Program-made: the position numbers and the translations under genes
Assembly (NCBI GenBank): GCA_902631295.1
Contig: CACOXV010000009.1
Coordinates: 1-64,000, forward strand
Origin: Paracoccaceae bacterium
GTDB taxonomy: Bacteria; Pseudomonadota; Alphaproteobacteria; Rhodobacterales; Rhodobacteraceae
Direction: 5' to 3'
DNA: 64,000 bases
Shown here: in pieces, positions 30,494-39,601 of the stretch
How positions within the stretch are numbered: the stretch's first letter is position 1
How the letters are laid out: each line of letters begins with the position of its first letter
Notes under the pieces: generated by a model
What the model was told of the DNA's origin: nothing
Seen by the model: only the letters and a program-made list of their open reading frames with translations
The model's database searches: none

Positions 30494-32593
30494 TTAAGTC
30501 CTGGTTTTAACTCTGCCTTTTCTCTTGTTCTTTAAATATTTATTTCTCGGTTTTTTTTGTTTTTTCCGGTTTAAGTTAGATCGGCCATTTCTGTCCGACA
30601 TGCTTATTGGCTCATCGTCAAGATGGGTAAGCTGAAATACGAGCCCCCCTGCAAATGGATCCACCTCTTTCAGTATCACTCGAACTGACATTCCTAATTC
30701 AAGCTTTTGTCCAGTTTCTGAACCAATCAATCTATTGCCAGGTTTATCGTGTTTAAAATATTCGTTACCGATAGTCCTTACAGGCACAATACCATCAGCT
30801 CCAGTCTCATATAACCTGACAAATATCCCAAAATTTGACACCCCACTTATACTCCCACAGAATTCACCTCCGATTCTTTCTGACAAAAAATGTGCAAGGT
30901 ATCTGTCATTAGTATCCCGCTCGGCGACCATAGAACGTCTCTCAGACTCAGATATTTTTTCTGCAGTACGATGCATACTATCAACATCCGTATCTTTAAG
31001 ACCATCATCACCGAGTCCTATGGCAGATATCAAAGCGCGATGTATAACAAGGTCAGAGTATCGCCTAATAGGCGAAGTAAAATGAGCATATTTCGATAAA
31101 GATAAACCAAAATGACCAAAATTTTCTGGCGAATAATATGCTTGGCTCATGGAGCGCAATGTAGATAGATTTATCAAATCACGAAAAGGAACTGATTCTG
31201 CCTGAGCAAGCAACCGGTTGATGTGGCTAGCTTTTATATTTTGTCCCTTTGGCAAATTTAATCCTGCTGACTGAGCTGTTTTTCTTAAAGACTCGATTTT
31301 TTCTTTCTCAGGCTCTTCATGTACCCGGAAAATTGTAGGTACCTTTTTGTCAGATAGTGTTTCAGCGGCGCAAAAATTTGCAAGTATCATAAACTCTTCT
31401 ATCAGTTTGTGAGCGTCCAATCTTTCTTTGAATCTAATCTCTGTTACTTTTCCTGTTTTATCGATGTCTATCTGCCTTTCAGGCAAATTCAATTCCAAAG
31501 GCCCTCTTTTATTTCGAGCCACTTTAAGACTATTATATGCCGCATATAAAGGATTTAGTACTTGCTCCAGCAGCTGCAAAACTTCCTGTCTTCCGGTACC
31601 CTTATCTACAGCCTCCTGAACTTCACTATACTCAAGCGATGCAGAGGATTGAATAAGCGCACGTGTAAACTTATGACTTAGCTTATTACCTTGTGAGTCA
31701 ATTTTCATTTTAACAACAAGGCAAGCTCTCTTTTCTCCCTCATGCAAACTGCAAAGATCCCCAGACAAACTATCTGGAAGCATTGGAACAACCCTATCAG
31801 GGAAGTAAGTTGAGTTACCTCTGTAACGCGCCTCATTGTCTATCGAGTCCCCAGAACGAACAAAGTGTGCTACATCTGCGATAGCTACCCATAATAAATG
31901 TCCACCAGGGTTTTTTGGATCATCATCCAATTTTGCATAGCAAGCATCATCGTGGTCACGGGCGTCTTTTGGATCAATCGTAACAAAAGGCATTTCTGTA
32001 TAGTCATGCCACTTTTTGTTATTTACCAGAGTAGCTTTTTTTGATTGTAAAATAACCTCATCAGGAAAAGTATTTGGGATATTATGTTGATGTATCGCTA
32101 TGAGAGATATTGACCTTGGGGCTGAAGCATCACCCAGCCTTTCTGAAATTTTGACCTTATCGGACCGAATTCTTCTTCCTGAATAGATTTTCTTAACTTC
32201 AACTAATTCTCCCTCACCGATAGCTACACTTTCATCCAGCTCCACCAACCAATCTTGACCAGACTTATCTATCGACCTAACTCGAGGCCCGTTTGGTGTG
32301 TTTCGAAAAATCCCAAGTTGCTTTTGTGGCTTGCTGTCGATTTTCTTAATGACCTTTCCAACATAGTGAAAATTATTAGTATTGACCAACTTAACTCTGG
32401 TTAGAACACGATCGCCGTAAGATAAGTTACCGGTGAATTTATCGGGTTCAATATAAACAATCGGCTCGTCACCAACCTCATCCCAAAAGACAGGACGTGC
32501 AAAGATATCACCGTCGCTGGTTGGTGCCATAACTTTTAAAATAAGAATTTTATCTGGGGTTTTTGGGCGCTGATAAGCTTTATTAGTCTTCAC
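30494..32593 (-). CDS. rnr: Ribonuclease R lacking the usual N-terminal helix-turn-helix
   Basis: Processive 3'-5' exoribonuclease of the RNB family, acting on structured RNA and in stress and quality control. It has cold-shock-type domains (about 15-160), the RNB active site with its aspartate cluster in TIDPKDARDHDDACYAK, SPIRRYSDLVIHRAL, a C-terminal S1 domain (FCGSISGVSNFGIFVRLYETGADGIVPV) and a basic Lys/Arg-rich tail. Length (699) is about 50 short of relatives because it begins just before the first cold-shock domain. The start GTG 32593 has GGCGGA 6 nt upstream. The frame is closed by TGA about 40 nt further up, so a longer form would need a frameshift or an error. Confidence 0.92.
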   Translation of the reverse strand: MKTNKAYQRPKTPDKILILKVMAPTSDGDIFARPVFWDEVGDEPIVYIEPDKFTGNLSYGDRVLTRVKLVNTNNFHYVGKVIKKIDSKPQKQLGIFRNTPNGPRVRSIDKSGQDWLVELDESVAIGEGELVEVKKIYSGRRIRSDKVKISERLGDASAPRSISLIAIHQHNIPNTFPDEVILQSKKATLVNNKKWHDYTEMPFVTIDPKDARDHDDACYAKLDDDPKNPGGHLLWVAIADVAHFVRSGDSIDNEARYRGNSTYFPDRVVPMLPDSLSGDLCSLHEGEKRACLVVKMKIDSQGNKLSHKFTRALIQSSASLEYSEVQEAVDKGTGRQEVLQLLEQVLNPLYAAYNSLKVARNKRGPLELNLPERQIDIDKTGKVTEIRFKERLDAHKLIEEFMILANFCAAETLSDKKVPTIFRVHEEPEKEKIESLRKTAQSAGLNLPKGQNIKASHINRLLAQAESVPFRDLINLSTLRSMSQAYYSPENFGHFGLSLSKYAHFTSPIRRYSDLVIHRALISAIGLGDDGLKDTDVDSMHRTAEKISESERRSMVAERDTNDRYLAHFLSERIGGEFCGSISGVSNFGIFVRLYETGADGIVPVRTIGNEYFKHDKPGNRLIGSETGQKLELGMSVRVILKEVDPFAGGLVFQLTHLDDEPISMSDRNGRSNLNRKKQKKPRNKYLKNKRKGRVKTRT

Positions 32594-32762
32594 AAGGAAT
32601 CCGCCATATTTAAAATCTCTTATTTTTCAATCCTACACTAATAGGACCTGTTAGCTGAGACGCATCAACCAGATCTTAGGTTGTAGATAAAGTGTGGTTT
32701 TCATTTATCCAGTATATATTTTTGTCTTCAACAAAACAGTAAGTGGCCTAAGCTGTGACCAA

Positions 32763-33362
32763 TCAAGGCTTTTTTTGCGCAACCATATAGTCACTGCTTT
32801 CGTCCACGTCACGTAAGGTGTCACAAAGGGCCCACCTCTCAGTGTCCAACGTTTTAATAGTATCTTCATACGCATAAATCGAAGACCAACGGACGTTTTT
32901 AAAAGTCTTTTTTGATATTGTTCTTATTTTTCTTGCACCAAAAAGCCAAAAGCCACCATCTAAGGTAGGCCCTATAACAAACTCATTCCTCATTAAAACT
33001 TTAAAAGCCCTATCAATCTTTTCAATACTAACATCTGGAATATCAGAACCAATTATGCAAATTGGACCAACGCGAAAACTCTCTATTATCTTGAGCATTC
33101 TCTCCCCTAGATCAAACATACCTTGGGAAATTCGCTTTAATTCAGGTGGCCACACTCTACTTTTTTGCCCCTCTATATCTGGCGTAACTGCAATGACAGT
33201 TTCCCATTTTGGATGTGCCACCTTGCGGATCAGGGACAAGCTTTGGTGCCTGTACCACCAAGCTGCTTCAATCATACCAATGTCATTCCCCAAACGGGTT
33301 TTGACTTTCCCCGGTCTTGGTTCTTTTACCATAATTACTAAAGTTGGCTTATATTTCGGCAA
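32763..33362 (-). CDS. TIGR04282/DUF2064 family glycosyltransferase-like protein
   Basis: GT-A-fold nucleotidyl/glycosyl-transferase-like protein of the DUF2064 group, members of which are annotated in arsenosugar biosynthesis; activity here is unproven. Seen are VKEPRPGKVKTRLG (nucleotide-binding start), IGSDIPDVS in place of the metal-binding acidic motif, and GPTLDGGFWLFG, all diagnostic for the family. It overlaps the end of dapE by 14 bp and is therefore probably in the same transcript. No other arsenic gene is nearby, so I keep the function general. Confidence 0.88.
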   Translation of the reverse strand: MPKYKPTLVIMVKEPRPGKVKTRLGNDIGMIEAAWWYRHQSLSLIRKVAHPKWETVIAVTPDIEGQKSRVWPPELKRISQGMFDLGERMLKIIESFRVGPICIIGSDIPDVSIEKIDRAFKVLMRNEFVIGPTLDGGFWLFGARKIRTISKKTFKNVRWSSIYAYEDTIKTLDTERWALCDTLRDVDESSDYMVAQKKP

Positions 33363-34500
33363 AATAGTTTTCTAAAATACGAATATAAACCTTCTTTAAG
33401 TCGCGTATTTGACTTATATCAACCCGTTCATCAATCGCATGCATAGTCTTTCCTACCAATCCAAACTCCACTACAGGACATACATTCTTAATGAACCTGG
33501 CATCAGATGTTCCGCCCGTCGTAGACAGCACGGGTTTTACCCTAAGCTCTTGCTGAATAGACTCGCAAACAATATCAGATAAGTATCCAGGAACCGTAAC
33601 AAAGCTCTCCCCCGTAATGTGTGTGTCAACTGTAATTTCTGTCCCTGTCTCTTTGGAAATAACTATCGAGGTTTTTTCCAACCAACTGCTTATAGATTCC
33701 CCAGTGTGATGATCATTGAACCTTATATTAACTTTCGCCGTTGCTTTCTCGGGGATTACGTTGCTTGCAGTATTACCAGTATCAATGGTCGTGATGGCTA
33801 AAGTCGATGGGTCAAAATGTTCAGAGCCGTTATCTAAGCTTTCTTGAGTAAGGGCATCCATTAATCGCACAAGTGCGTTAAGAGGGTTTACTGCTAGAGC
33901 TGGATAAGCAGTATGGCCTTGCAAACCTTTTACACAAAATTTTGCTGTAACTGATCCCCGTCGACCTATCTTTACCATTTCACCCAAGTATTCTGGACAC
34001 GTTGGCTCACCCACAAGACAATGGCTAATTTTCTCATCATTTTCTCGCATCCAATCCAGAATTGCGCTTGTCCCATTTTTAGCTTCACCCTCTTCATCAC
34101 CAGTAATAGTAATAACAATAGAGCCACTGGGTGGATTTTTTGCCACAAAGTCTATAGCAGCGGAAACAAATGCCGCAACACTCGACTTCATATCAGTTGC
34201 TCCGCGGCCAAATAAATAACCGCTCTTTACCTCAGCCCCAAAAGGGTCTACGGACCATGATTTGGTGTTTCCAACCGGTACTACATCTGTATGACCATTG
34301 TAGGCGAAACTATTTCCAAATTCACCAGAACCCCAACGAGCAAATAGATTTTCTACCCCCCCACGACTAATTCTATAACAAGAAAACCCATTTTTTTTTA
34401 GCAAGTCTTCTATTAACGCTATTGCACCCCCCTCATCTGGGGTAACAGATGGACATTTTATAAGATCAGCCGTAAGTTTTACTGGATCAATTTCACTCAT
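33349..34500 (-). CDS. dapE: Succinyl-diaminopimelate desuccinylase
   Basis: M20-family di-zinc hydrolase of lysine and meso-diaminopimelate synthesis; it removes succinate from N-succinyl-LL-DAP. Hallmarks are CPSVTPDEGG, the zinc motif YNGHTDVVPVG, GRGATDMKS, the catalytic/ligand glutamates in TGDEEGEA, VGEPT and the C-terminal H in GKTMHAIDE. Length (383) is usual. It lies in a run of overlapping minus-strand genes that also holds dapD, which makes the substrate succinylated upstream of DapE. Confidence 0.96.
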   Translation of the reverse strand: MSEIDPVKLTADLIKCPSVTPDEGGAIALIEDLLKKNGFSCYRISRGGVENLFARWGSGEFGNSFAYNGHTDVVPVGNTKSWSVDPFGAEVKSGYLFGRGATDMKSSVAAFVSAAIDFVAKNPPSGSIVITITGDEEGEAKNGTSAILDWMRENDEKISHCLVGEPTCPEYLGEMVKIGRRGSVTAKFCVKGLQGHTAYPALAVNPLNALVRLMDALTQESLDNGSEHFDPSTLAITTIDTGNTASNVIPEKATAKVNIRFNDHHTGESISSWLEKTSIVISKETGTEITVDTHITGESFVTVPGYLSDIVCESIQQELRVKPVLSTTGGTSDARFIKNVCPVVEFGLVGKTMHAIDERVDISQIRDLKKVYIRILENYFAEI

Positions 34501-34508
34501 CGTTTAGC

Positions 34509-35159
34509 CTAAATAGGTAATAGTTTATGTACAGCTTTTGCCAACTCTGCAGGTTTATCAATGAGCAGGTCAGCTCCTGCTTCTCTCAGCTCATTTGTCG
34601 ATCCATATCCATAGCTCACTCCTACAGATTTAATCAAGTTAGATTTTGCACCAATAATATCATATTGCCTATCTCCGATCATTAATGCGTTGTTAGGTTC
34701 AAAACCAGTAACGGCCAATGCATGTTTTAATAAAACGGACTTGTCAGATAGAGAACCATCAAGATTGGAACCAAACTCATATGAGAAATATTTTGTTAAA
34801 TCAAAATACTCTAATATTGCACTGGCTGAAACAATTGGCTTTGATGTAGCAAGACTAAGCACATAGCCCATCTCTAGCAACACCGCTAGTTGACCAGGAA
34901 TGCCTACGTAAACACTATTTTCTAAATACCCTTTCACGTTGTACCGTTCTCGATACAAATTAACCGCCTCATCAAGATTTTCTTCAGGAATACCGAGCTT
35001 CTTAAAAGTACCCCACAAGGACGGTCCAACTACCCAATCACTATCCACTCCCAACTTTTCAAAATTCATTTTATCTAGTGCATAATTAATACAGGCCTTA
35101 ATTCCTGGGCCAGCATCGGTCAGTGTTCCATCTAAATCGAAATATATGATACGCCTCAA
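34509..35159 (-). CDS. HAD-superfamily hydrolase, phosphoglycolate-phosphatase-like
   Basis: Haloacid-dehalogenase-type phosphatase of the Gph/PpaX layout, substrate not determined. Motif I is YFDLDGTLTDAG (D8 and D10), motif II LATSKP, and motif III/IV MIGDRQYDIIGAKSN; a helical cap (about residues 15-80) fits subclass IA. The gene overlaps the upstream 120-residue protein by 4 bp (ATGA type), and dapE follows 8 bp downstream. A role in lysine synthesis is not implied; it may be a housekeeping phosphatase carried in the operon. Confidence 0.88.
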   Translation of the reverse strand: MRRIIYFDLDGTLTDAGPGIKACINYALDKMNFEKLGVDSDWVVGPSLWGTFKKLGIPEENLDEAVNLYRERYNVKGYLENSVYVGIPGQLAVLLEMGYVLSLATSKPIVSASAILEYFDLTKYFSYEFGSNLDGSLSDKSVLLKHALAVTGFEPNNALMIGDRQYDIIGAKSNLIKSVGVSYGYGSTNELREAGADLLIDKPAELAKAVHKLLPI

Positions 35160-35518
35160 TTTACTTTATCAGCTTCTGTATCATTTCCAAATATAGGCAT
35201 AACATCAGCGACTATGACGGAATTTTCATGCAAGGCACGCTCCATTAGTTGTTTTTCTTCATGATCAATTTCATGTCCGTTTCTTATTCTTTCTTGAATT
35301 GAACCATAGCCAACAACATTTAGTGGAGCCATATTAGAGTGCCTCAATGTTGCGACAGCCTCTCGAACAGCCTCGTCTTCATCGACACCAGTAGAATAGC
35401 AAATCAATGTTGCCCCAGTGGCTTTTTTTGGAAGGCCGTCTTCCTTGGAACGCCCTAAGTTTACTTCTAACGTGTATATAGCACGATGGCTTTTATTATT
35501 ACCGAAATTTTTTTTCAT
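35156..35518 (-). CDS. Conserved hypothetical protein in the dap operon
   Basis: I do not recognise a named family. The 120-residue product is soluble, has no signal peptide or membrane segment, and reads as an alpha/beta domain: a strand (AIYTLEVNLGR), a linker, a strand (GATLICYSTG), an acidic helix (VDEDEAVREAVATLRHS), a strand (LNVVGYGSI) and a charged helix (DHEEKQLMERALHENSVIVADVMPIF). The pattern is in keeping with a small regulatory or ligand-binding domain. It starts 51 bp after dapD ends and overlaps the HAD gene by 4 bp, so it is translated with the dap genes. Confidence 0.75.
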   Translation of the reverse strand: MKKNFGNNKSHRAIYTLEVNLGRSKEDGLPKKATGATLICYSTGVDEDEAVREAVATLRHSNMAPLNVVGYGSIQERIRNGHEIDHEEKQLMERALHENSVIVADVMPIFGNDTEADKVN

Positions 35519-35569
35519 AATAACAGATTTTCTAGGACCTTTTGGCCAAGGAACCTTATGCTTTAAATA

Positions 35570-36397
35570 TCAATCACGGAGAAGTTCATTAATTCCTGTT
35601 TTACTTCGGGTTTTCTCGTCAACTCTTTTTACAATCACTGCACAGTATAAACTTATATCGTTTCTGGTTGGCATTGACCCAGAAACAACCACTGAATATG
35701 GCGGGACCTCTCCATACATTACCTCTCCTGTTTCTCGATCAACTATTTTTGTCGATTGCCCAATATAAACCCCCATACCAAGAACCGAACCCTCTCGAAC
35801 AATTACCCCTTCTACAACTTCTGAACGAGCGCCTATAAAACAATTATCCTCAATGATTGTCGGAGATGCCTGCATTGGCTCCAAAACACCACCAATACCA
35901 ACACCACCAGACAAATGCACATTTTTACCTATTTGAGCACAACTACCAACCGTTGCCCATGTATCTACCATCGTTCCAGTTTCAACATGTGCACCAAGAT
36001 TCACGAATGAAGGCATAAGAACCACTCCTGCTGCTATATAAGCAGAATGCCTTACAATACAACTTGGAACAGCCCTAAAGCCTGCCTCTTTCCAGTCGCT
36101 ATTATTCCAACCCTTAAACTTATTATCAACTTTGTCCCACCAGCCTGAGCTTTGCGGACCACCATCGTGTATCTCCATATCCTTTAGTCTAAAGCCTAGC
36201 AAAACTGCCTTTTTCGCCCATTCGTTTACAACCCAGTCACCATTGTTAGTCTTTTCAGCGACACGTAAACTTCCATTATCAAGGGCAGACAACGTAGCCT
36301 CGATAGCCTCTCTCATTTCACCCATTGTTGAGGGGTTTATTTCTTCTCTGACTTCCCAAGCCGCCTCTATGGCTTTTTCCAGCACTGCATTTGACAT
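35570..36397 (-). CDS. dapD: Tetrahydrodipicolinate N-succinyltransferase
   Basis: Succinyl-CoA-dependent step of lysine/DAP synthesis. The left-handed beta-helix hexapeptide repeats are visible ([40 protein letters not shown], then [31 protein letters not shown]; shown here in part only). ATG 36397 gives [15 protein letters not shown], the normal start, and has GGAG about 7 nt upstream. An ATG at 36412 would add only five residues, including the ribosome site. It leads a minus-strand operon running through the 120-residue gene, the HAD gene, dapE and the DUF2064 gene. Confidence 0.96.
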   Translation of the reverse strand: MSNAVLEKAIEAAWEVREEINPSTMGEMREAIEATLSALDNGSLRVAEKTNNGDWVVNEWAKKAVLLGFRLKDMEIHDGGPQSSGWWDKVDNKFKGWNNSDWKEAGFRAVPSCIVRHSAYIAAGVVLMPSFVNLGAHVETGTMVDTWATVGSCAQIGKNVHLSGGVGIGGVLEPMQASPTIIEDNCFIGARSEVVEGVIVREGSVLGMGVYIGQSTKIVDRETGEVMYGEVPPYSVVVSGSMPTRNDISLYCAVIVKRVDEKTRSKTGINELLRD

Positions 36398-36513
36398 GTG
36401 GTTCTCCATCAATTTTTCTGTGCTATATATTTTAAGAACAAGCTACACAACGGAAAATCTTGAACTTTAATTACATTTTCAAGAAACTATAATGTGCTCG
36501 GGTGAAGTAAATT

Positions 36514-37071
36514 TTATCTAATGCGCCGCAGATAGATATATAAAGCACCGAGGCCACCATGCCTTCGATGAGACTGCTCTACTTGAAGAATTAAATTAGA
36601 CAGCTTGGCCTCTTTTAGCCACATTGGAACCTGCGACCTTAAAACGCCATTGCGCTGTGGGATAGCATAACCCGGATCAGAGTTTTTTCCTTTTCCAGTT
36701 ATAACCAATACCAATCTCTTTTGTGTGTTATGGGCAGAAATTATAAAGTTTAATAAAGCTTGATATGCTTGTTCCAAATTCATGCCGTGAAGATCTAGAC
36801 TAGCCTCTGGTTCCAGCTTTCCTTTCTTAAGCTTGGAAAACGTTCCCATATCCATTTTTACTTTTTGAGAGGTATTTGAAAAAACTTCTTTTCGCCGTGT
36901 TTTTTCGTCTTTTAGCTGAAATTTCATACCTTTTAAAGGGGCGCCCTTGGGTGCTTCATTATTAGAAACGCTTTCAGTTTCAGAATAATTTTTTTCGCTT
37001 AACGGAAGTGTAGATTTTGCGACTTTTTCCCAAAGCTTCAATTCTTCCGAACTAAGTTTTCGCCTTTTCAT
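36514..37071 (-). CDS. Smr-domain protein (MutS2-like C-terminal nuclease domain)
   Basis: Stand-alone Smr domain protein; Smr domains bind or nick nucleic acid, and the E. coli relatives SmrA/SmrB act on DNA or on collided-ribosome mRNA. A charged N-terminal region (about 1-85) precedes the domain with the signature LDLHGMNLEQAYQALLNFI and the LVITGKG motif, ending RRHGGLGALYIYLRR. ATG 37071 (MKRRKLSSEELKLWEKV) agrees with relatives. ATG 37092 would add seven residues. It lies 55 bp after timA on the same strand. Confidence 0.9.
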   Translation of the reverse strand: MKRRKLSSEELKLWEKVAKSTLPLSEKNYSETESVSNNEAPKGAPLKGMKFQLKDEKTRRKEVFSNTSQKVKMDMGTFSKLKKGKLEPEASLDLHGMNLEQAYQALLNFIISAHNTQKRLVLVITGKGKNSDPGYAIPQRNGVLRSQVPMWLKEAKLSNLILQVEQSHRRHGGLGALYIYLRRIR

Positions 37072-37126
37072 AATTGCCACCCAGAGCCCCACATAGAGAG
37101 TCTCAACACAAAACTAAATACTTTTT

Positions 37127-37783
37127 CTAGCTACTAGTGGCAACAAGAAGCCAATTTGGATCAGATGATGATAGATCGCGAGAAAATGTCCATGTATCCT
37201 TTTGCCGCTTAACCTGCTTAGCATCACCCTCTACAATTTTCCCATCTTTATTTTTGACAACAGAGGAAAGCTCGCCAGTAAACGCTACAGAAAGTTCCGC
37301 GACTTTTGTGTTAGTGTCAAAGTCTGCATTTTTTAAACTGAGCTCACGAATTCCGTAAAACTCTGCCTCAACTTTCAATTTCTTTTTTGCTCGCATGTCA
37401 ATTACTTGCTGAAAAGCGTCTTGAACATCTTCATCAAGAAAAACTTCTACGTCTTTCAAATCGCCATTTTCAAATGCCATCAGTATCATTTCATAAGCGG
37501 ATCTCGCGCCAGACAAAAAATCATTTACCATAAATTCAGTATCTACTTTTTTCATAAGCGCCAACGCTTCTGCTGACGAGCTTTTTTTATCAACATTATC
37601 TGTTATGTCCGTGTCCTCACCACCTTCTATAACGCGAAAATCCCTATTATTATTTGCTGGTGGGGCATCTTGTAGCGGAGGCTTCTCAAAACCCTCTCTG
37701 GTACCCAGTACATTTTTTAACCTTAGAACCAGAAATATGGCTATTCCTGCCAAAACAAGTATCTCGATAATTGCTGGACTCAT
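37127..37783 (-). CDS. timA: Tim44/TimA family membrane adaptor
   Basis: Alphaproteobacterial homologue of mitochondrial Tim44, an inner-membrane-associated adaptor linked to protein translocation. One N-terminal membrane segment (residues 3-22, AIIEILVLAGIAIFLVLRLK) is followed by a disordered Pro/Asp-rich stretch (about 30-70) and the C-terminal Tim44-like domain (about 75-215) with DFLSGARSAYEMILMAFENGD and a TWTFSRDLSSSDPNWLLVATS ending. It diverges from fxsA, with secB beyond it. This cluster of membrane-trafficking genes is typical of the order. Confidence 0.92.
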   Translation of the reverse strand: MSPAIIEILVLAGIAIFLVLRLKNVLGTREGFEKPPLQDAPPANNNRDFRVIEGGEDTDITDNVDKKSSSAEALALMKKVDTEFMVNDFLSGARSAYEMILMAFENGDLKDVEVFLDEDVQDAFQQVIDMRAKKKLKVEAEFYGIRELSLKNADFDTNTKVAELSVAFTGELSSVVKNKDGKIVEGDAKQVKRQKDTWTFSRDLSSSDPNWLLVATSS

Positions 37784-37888
37784 TTCACGCTCCTGATCAG
37801 TGCGATGGTGGTAATTTTACTTTCAAATACTTATGTAGGTGCTAACCGTGTTAATGTCCACTAATGTAGAACAAGGATACCAAAATAG

Positions 37889-38356
37889 ATGTGGCTTTTT
37901 ATTCTATTTTTTACTGTACCAGTGATTGAGATTGTCTTGTTTATAAAAGTGGGCAGTGCAATTGGGTTAATACCAACAGTTTTTGTTATATTAATCACAG
38001 CATTAGCTGGGACTTTCTTTGTTAAACAACAGGCATCACAGCTTTTTGACCTATTCAAAAGAAAGGCTGGAAACCTAGAAGACCCGTCTGAACCCATTGG
38101 GCATGGCGTTTTAGTGCTTTTTGCTGGCGCTTTATTGCTTACACCAGGTTTTTTTACAGACGTTTTTGGTTTTCTTTTACTTATTCCAAATTTTCGGTAT
38201 TGGCTGTTTAGGAAAATCGAAAAAAGGTTTATTCATATTAAAAGTTTTAATAAAGAAACACCTAACCAGCACGAAACTATTTACGATGCAGATTATACAG
38301 ATATTACACCAAACGCTGGGTCACCCTGGAACAAAAATAAACACCTGAAAGATTGA
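37889..38356 (+). CDS. fxsA: FxsA family membrane protein
   Basis: Small inner-membrane protein related to E. coli FxsA, which modulates F-plasmid exclusion of phage T7; the chromosomal role is unknown. The 155 residues contain hydrophobic segments (about 1-20, 25-45, 72-105) with VPVIEIVLFIKVGSAIGL, GTFFVKQQ and LLLTPGFFTDVFGFLLLIP, all family motifs. A polar C-terminal tail follows. It precedes secB by 46 bp and probably shares its transcript. Confidence 0.93.
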   Translation: MWLFILFFTVPVIEIVLFIKVGSAIGLIPTVFVILITALAGTFFVKQQASQLFDLFKRKAGNLEDPSEPIGHGVLVLFAGALLLTPGFFTDVFGFLLLIPNFRYWLFRKIEKRFIHIKSFNKETPNQHETIYDADYTDITPNAGSPWNKNKHLKD

Positions 38357-38402
38357 GCAATTTACAATCTGCAGAAAAAGTTCTGCTCAAAGGAAAGATT
38401 TT

Positions 38403-38891
38403 ATGGCAAAAAAAACTGACGATATCGTTCCACCAAAGATGAATATTCTCGCACAATACGTAAGAGATCTATCATTCGAAAATATTCTTGCGCAAAAGGG
38501 TGTAGATGGTGAATTAAACCCCGAAATCCAAGTAAATGTTAATATAGATGCAAAAAAAAGAACAACAAATAAGCAATTCGACGTAATAGTGAAACTTCGC
38601 GTTGATAGTAAGTCAAAAAATACAGACAATGTGCTTTTTGTCTTAGAACTAGATTATGGTGGTGTGTTTCAGATAGAAAATATCCCCGACGACCAATTAC
38701 ACCCATATTTACTTATAGAATGCCCACGAATGTTGTTTCCCTTCTTGCGCAGGATAGTAAGCGATATCACTCGGGATGGTGGTTTCCCACCGCTGAATTT
38801 GGAAAACATTGATTTTCTTAAATTGTATAGACAAGAGATAGAAAGGCGAAAACAAGAAAATAAAAAAGCAACTCCAAGCTTAAAACATTAA
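38403..38891 (+). CDS. secB: Protein-export chaperone SecB
   Basis: Tetrameric cytosolic chaperone that keeps preproteins unfolded and hands them to SecA. The 162-residue product has the SecB core: YVRDLSFENILA near the N-terminus, the long hydrophobic-groove strands (VFQIENIPDDQLHPYLLIECPRMLFPFLRRIV) and DITRDGGFPPLNLENIDF. ATG 38403 follows AAAGGAAAG. It converges with dnaQ at a 4-bp gap. Confidence 0.96.
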   Translation: MAKKTDDIVPPKMNILAQYVRDLSFENILAQKGVDGELNPEIQVNVNIDAKKRTTNKQFDVIVKLRVDSKSKNTDNVLFVLELDYGGVFQIENIPDDQLHPYLLIECPRMLFPFLRRIVSDITRDGGFPPLNLENIDFLKLYRQEIERRKQENKKATPSLKH

Positions 38892-38913
38892 AATTTTAGG
38901 ACTTTAAAATTTT
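38890..38913. terminator. AT-only inverted repeat at the secB/dnaQ convergence; possible bidirectional terminator
   Basis: AAAATTTTA (38890-38898) and TAAAATTTT (38905-38913) form a perfect 9-bp inverted repeat around a 6-nt loop. It spans the ends of two convergent genes. With only A-T pairs it is a weak hairpin, so the call is tentative. Confidence 0.35.
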
Positions 38914-39597
38914 TGACCACATAGAGCTGTTTCCCAGCTTTTTTATAAAGTTCTCATGACTGGCTTTTTCTTCTGTTGTTAACCTAGATTTTAATTTTTC
39001 TTTTCTAACTTGCGTCCTTTTCTCATTAAATATGGAATTATTATTTTCATTTGAAAAGTTTGCTGTATTAAGTGCAAAATCTGGCTGCTTACCACCAACT
39101 AATTCTAAGTAAACCTCTGCCAGGATCTGACTATCTAAAAGTGCACCATGTACAGTTCTTGCTGAATTATCAATTTTGAATCTTCGGCAAAGCGAATCTA
39201 GAGAAGCTGGCGATCCAGGAAACTTTTTTCGGGCAATTGCTAACGTATCAGTTGCCCTATCAAATGTGATTTCTTCTTCATCAATACTTTTTAATTCTGC
39301 ATTAATGAATTTAATATCAAAGGCAGCATTATGGATGACTAATTTTGCAGACCCAATGAAGTCTAAAAACTCTTTTGCAATTTCTGAAAACTTAGGTTTG
39401 TCAGAAAGGAATTCGTCACTCAAACCGTGTATGGCGAATGCTTGATCTGGCATTGATATGAGTGGATTGATGTATTGGTGATACACATTTCCTGTTGGCA
39501 CATGATTATATAGCTCAACCGCCCCAATCTCTACTATCCGATGGCCGTCTTGTGGGTCTAGACCTGTAGTCTCTGTATCTAAAACTATCTCACGCAT
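38896..39597 (-). CDS. dnaQ: DNA polymerase III epsilon subunit (3'-5' proofreading exonuclease)
   Basis: Proofreading exonuclease of the replicative polymerase. DEDDh motifs are in order: LDTETTGLD (Exo I), HNAAFDIKFINAEL (Exo II) and HGALLDSQILAEVYLEL (Exo III). The 233-residue product has the C-terminal tail needed for contact with the alpha subunit, although this part is variable and Asn/Lys-rich here. coaE lies 4 bp upstream on the same strand. The coaE-dnaQ pairing near the origin is conserved among alphaproteobacteria. Confidence 0.96.
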   Translation of the reverse strand: MREIVLDTETTGLDPQDGHRIVEIGAVELYNHVPTGNVYHQYINPLISMPDQAFAIHGLSDEFLSDKPKFSEIAKEFLDFIGSAKLVIHNAAFDIKFINAELKSIDEEEITFDRATDTLAIARKKFPGSPASLDSLCRRFKIDNSARTVHGALLDSQILAEVYLELVGGKQPDFALNTANFSNENNNSIFNEKRTQVRKEKLKSRLTTEEKASHENFIKKLGNSSMWSKILKS

Positions 39598-39601
39598 AAG
39601 G

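Noticed and set aside
32666-32683. CAACC...GGTTG hairpin between rnr and the DUF2064 gene
   Set aside because: Only a 5-bp stem with an 8-nt loop and no following T-run, so not a convincing terminator.
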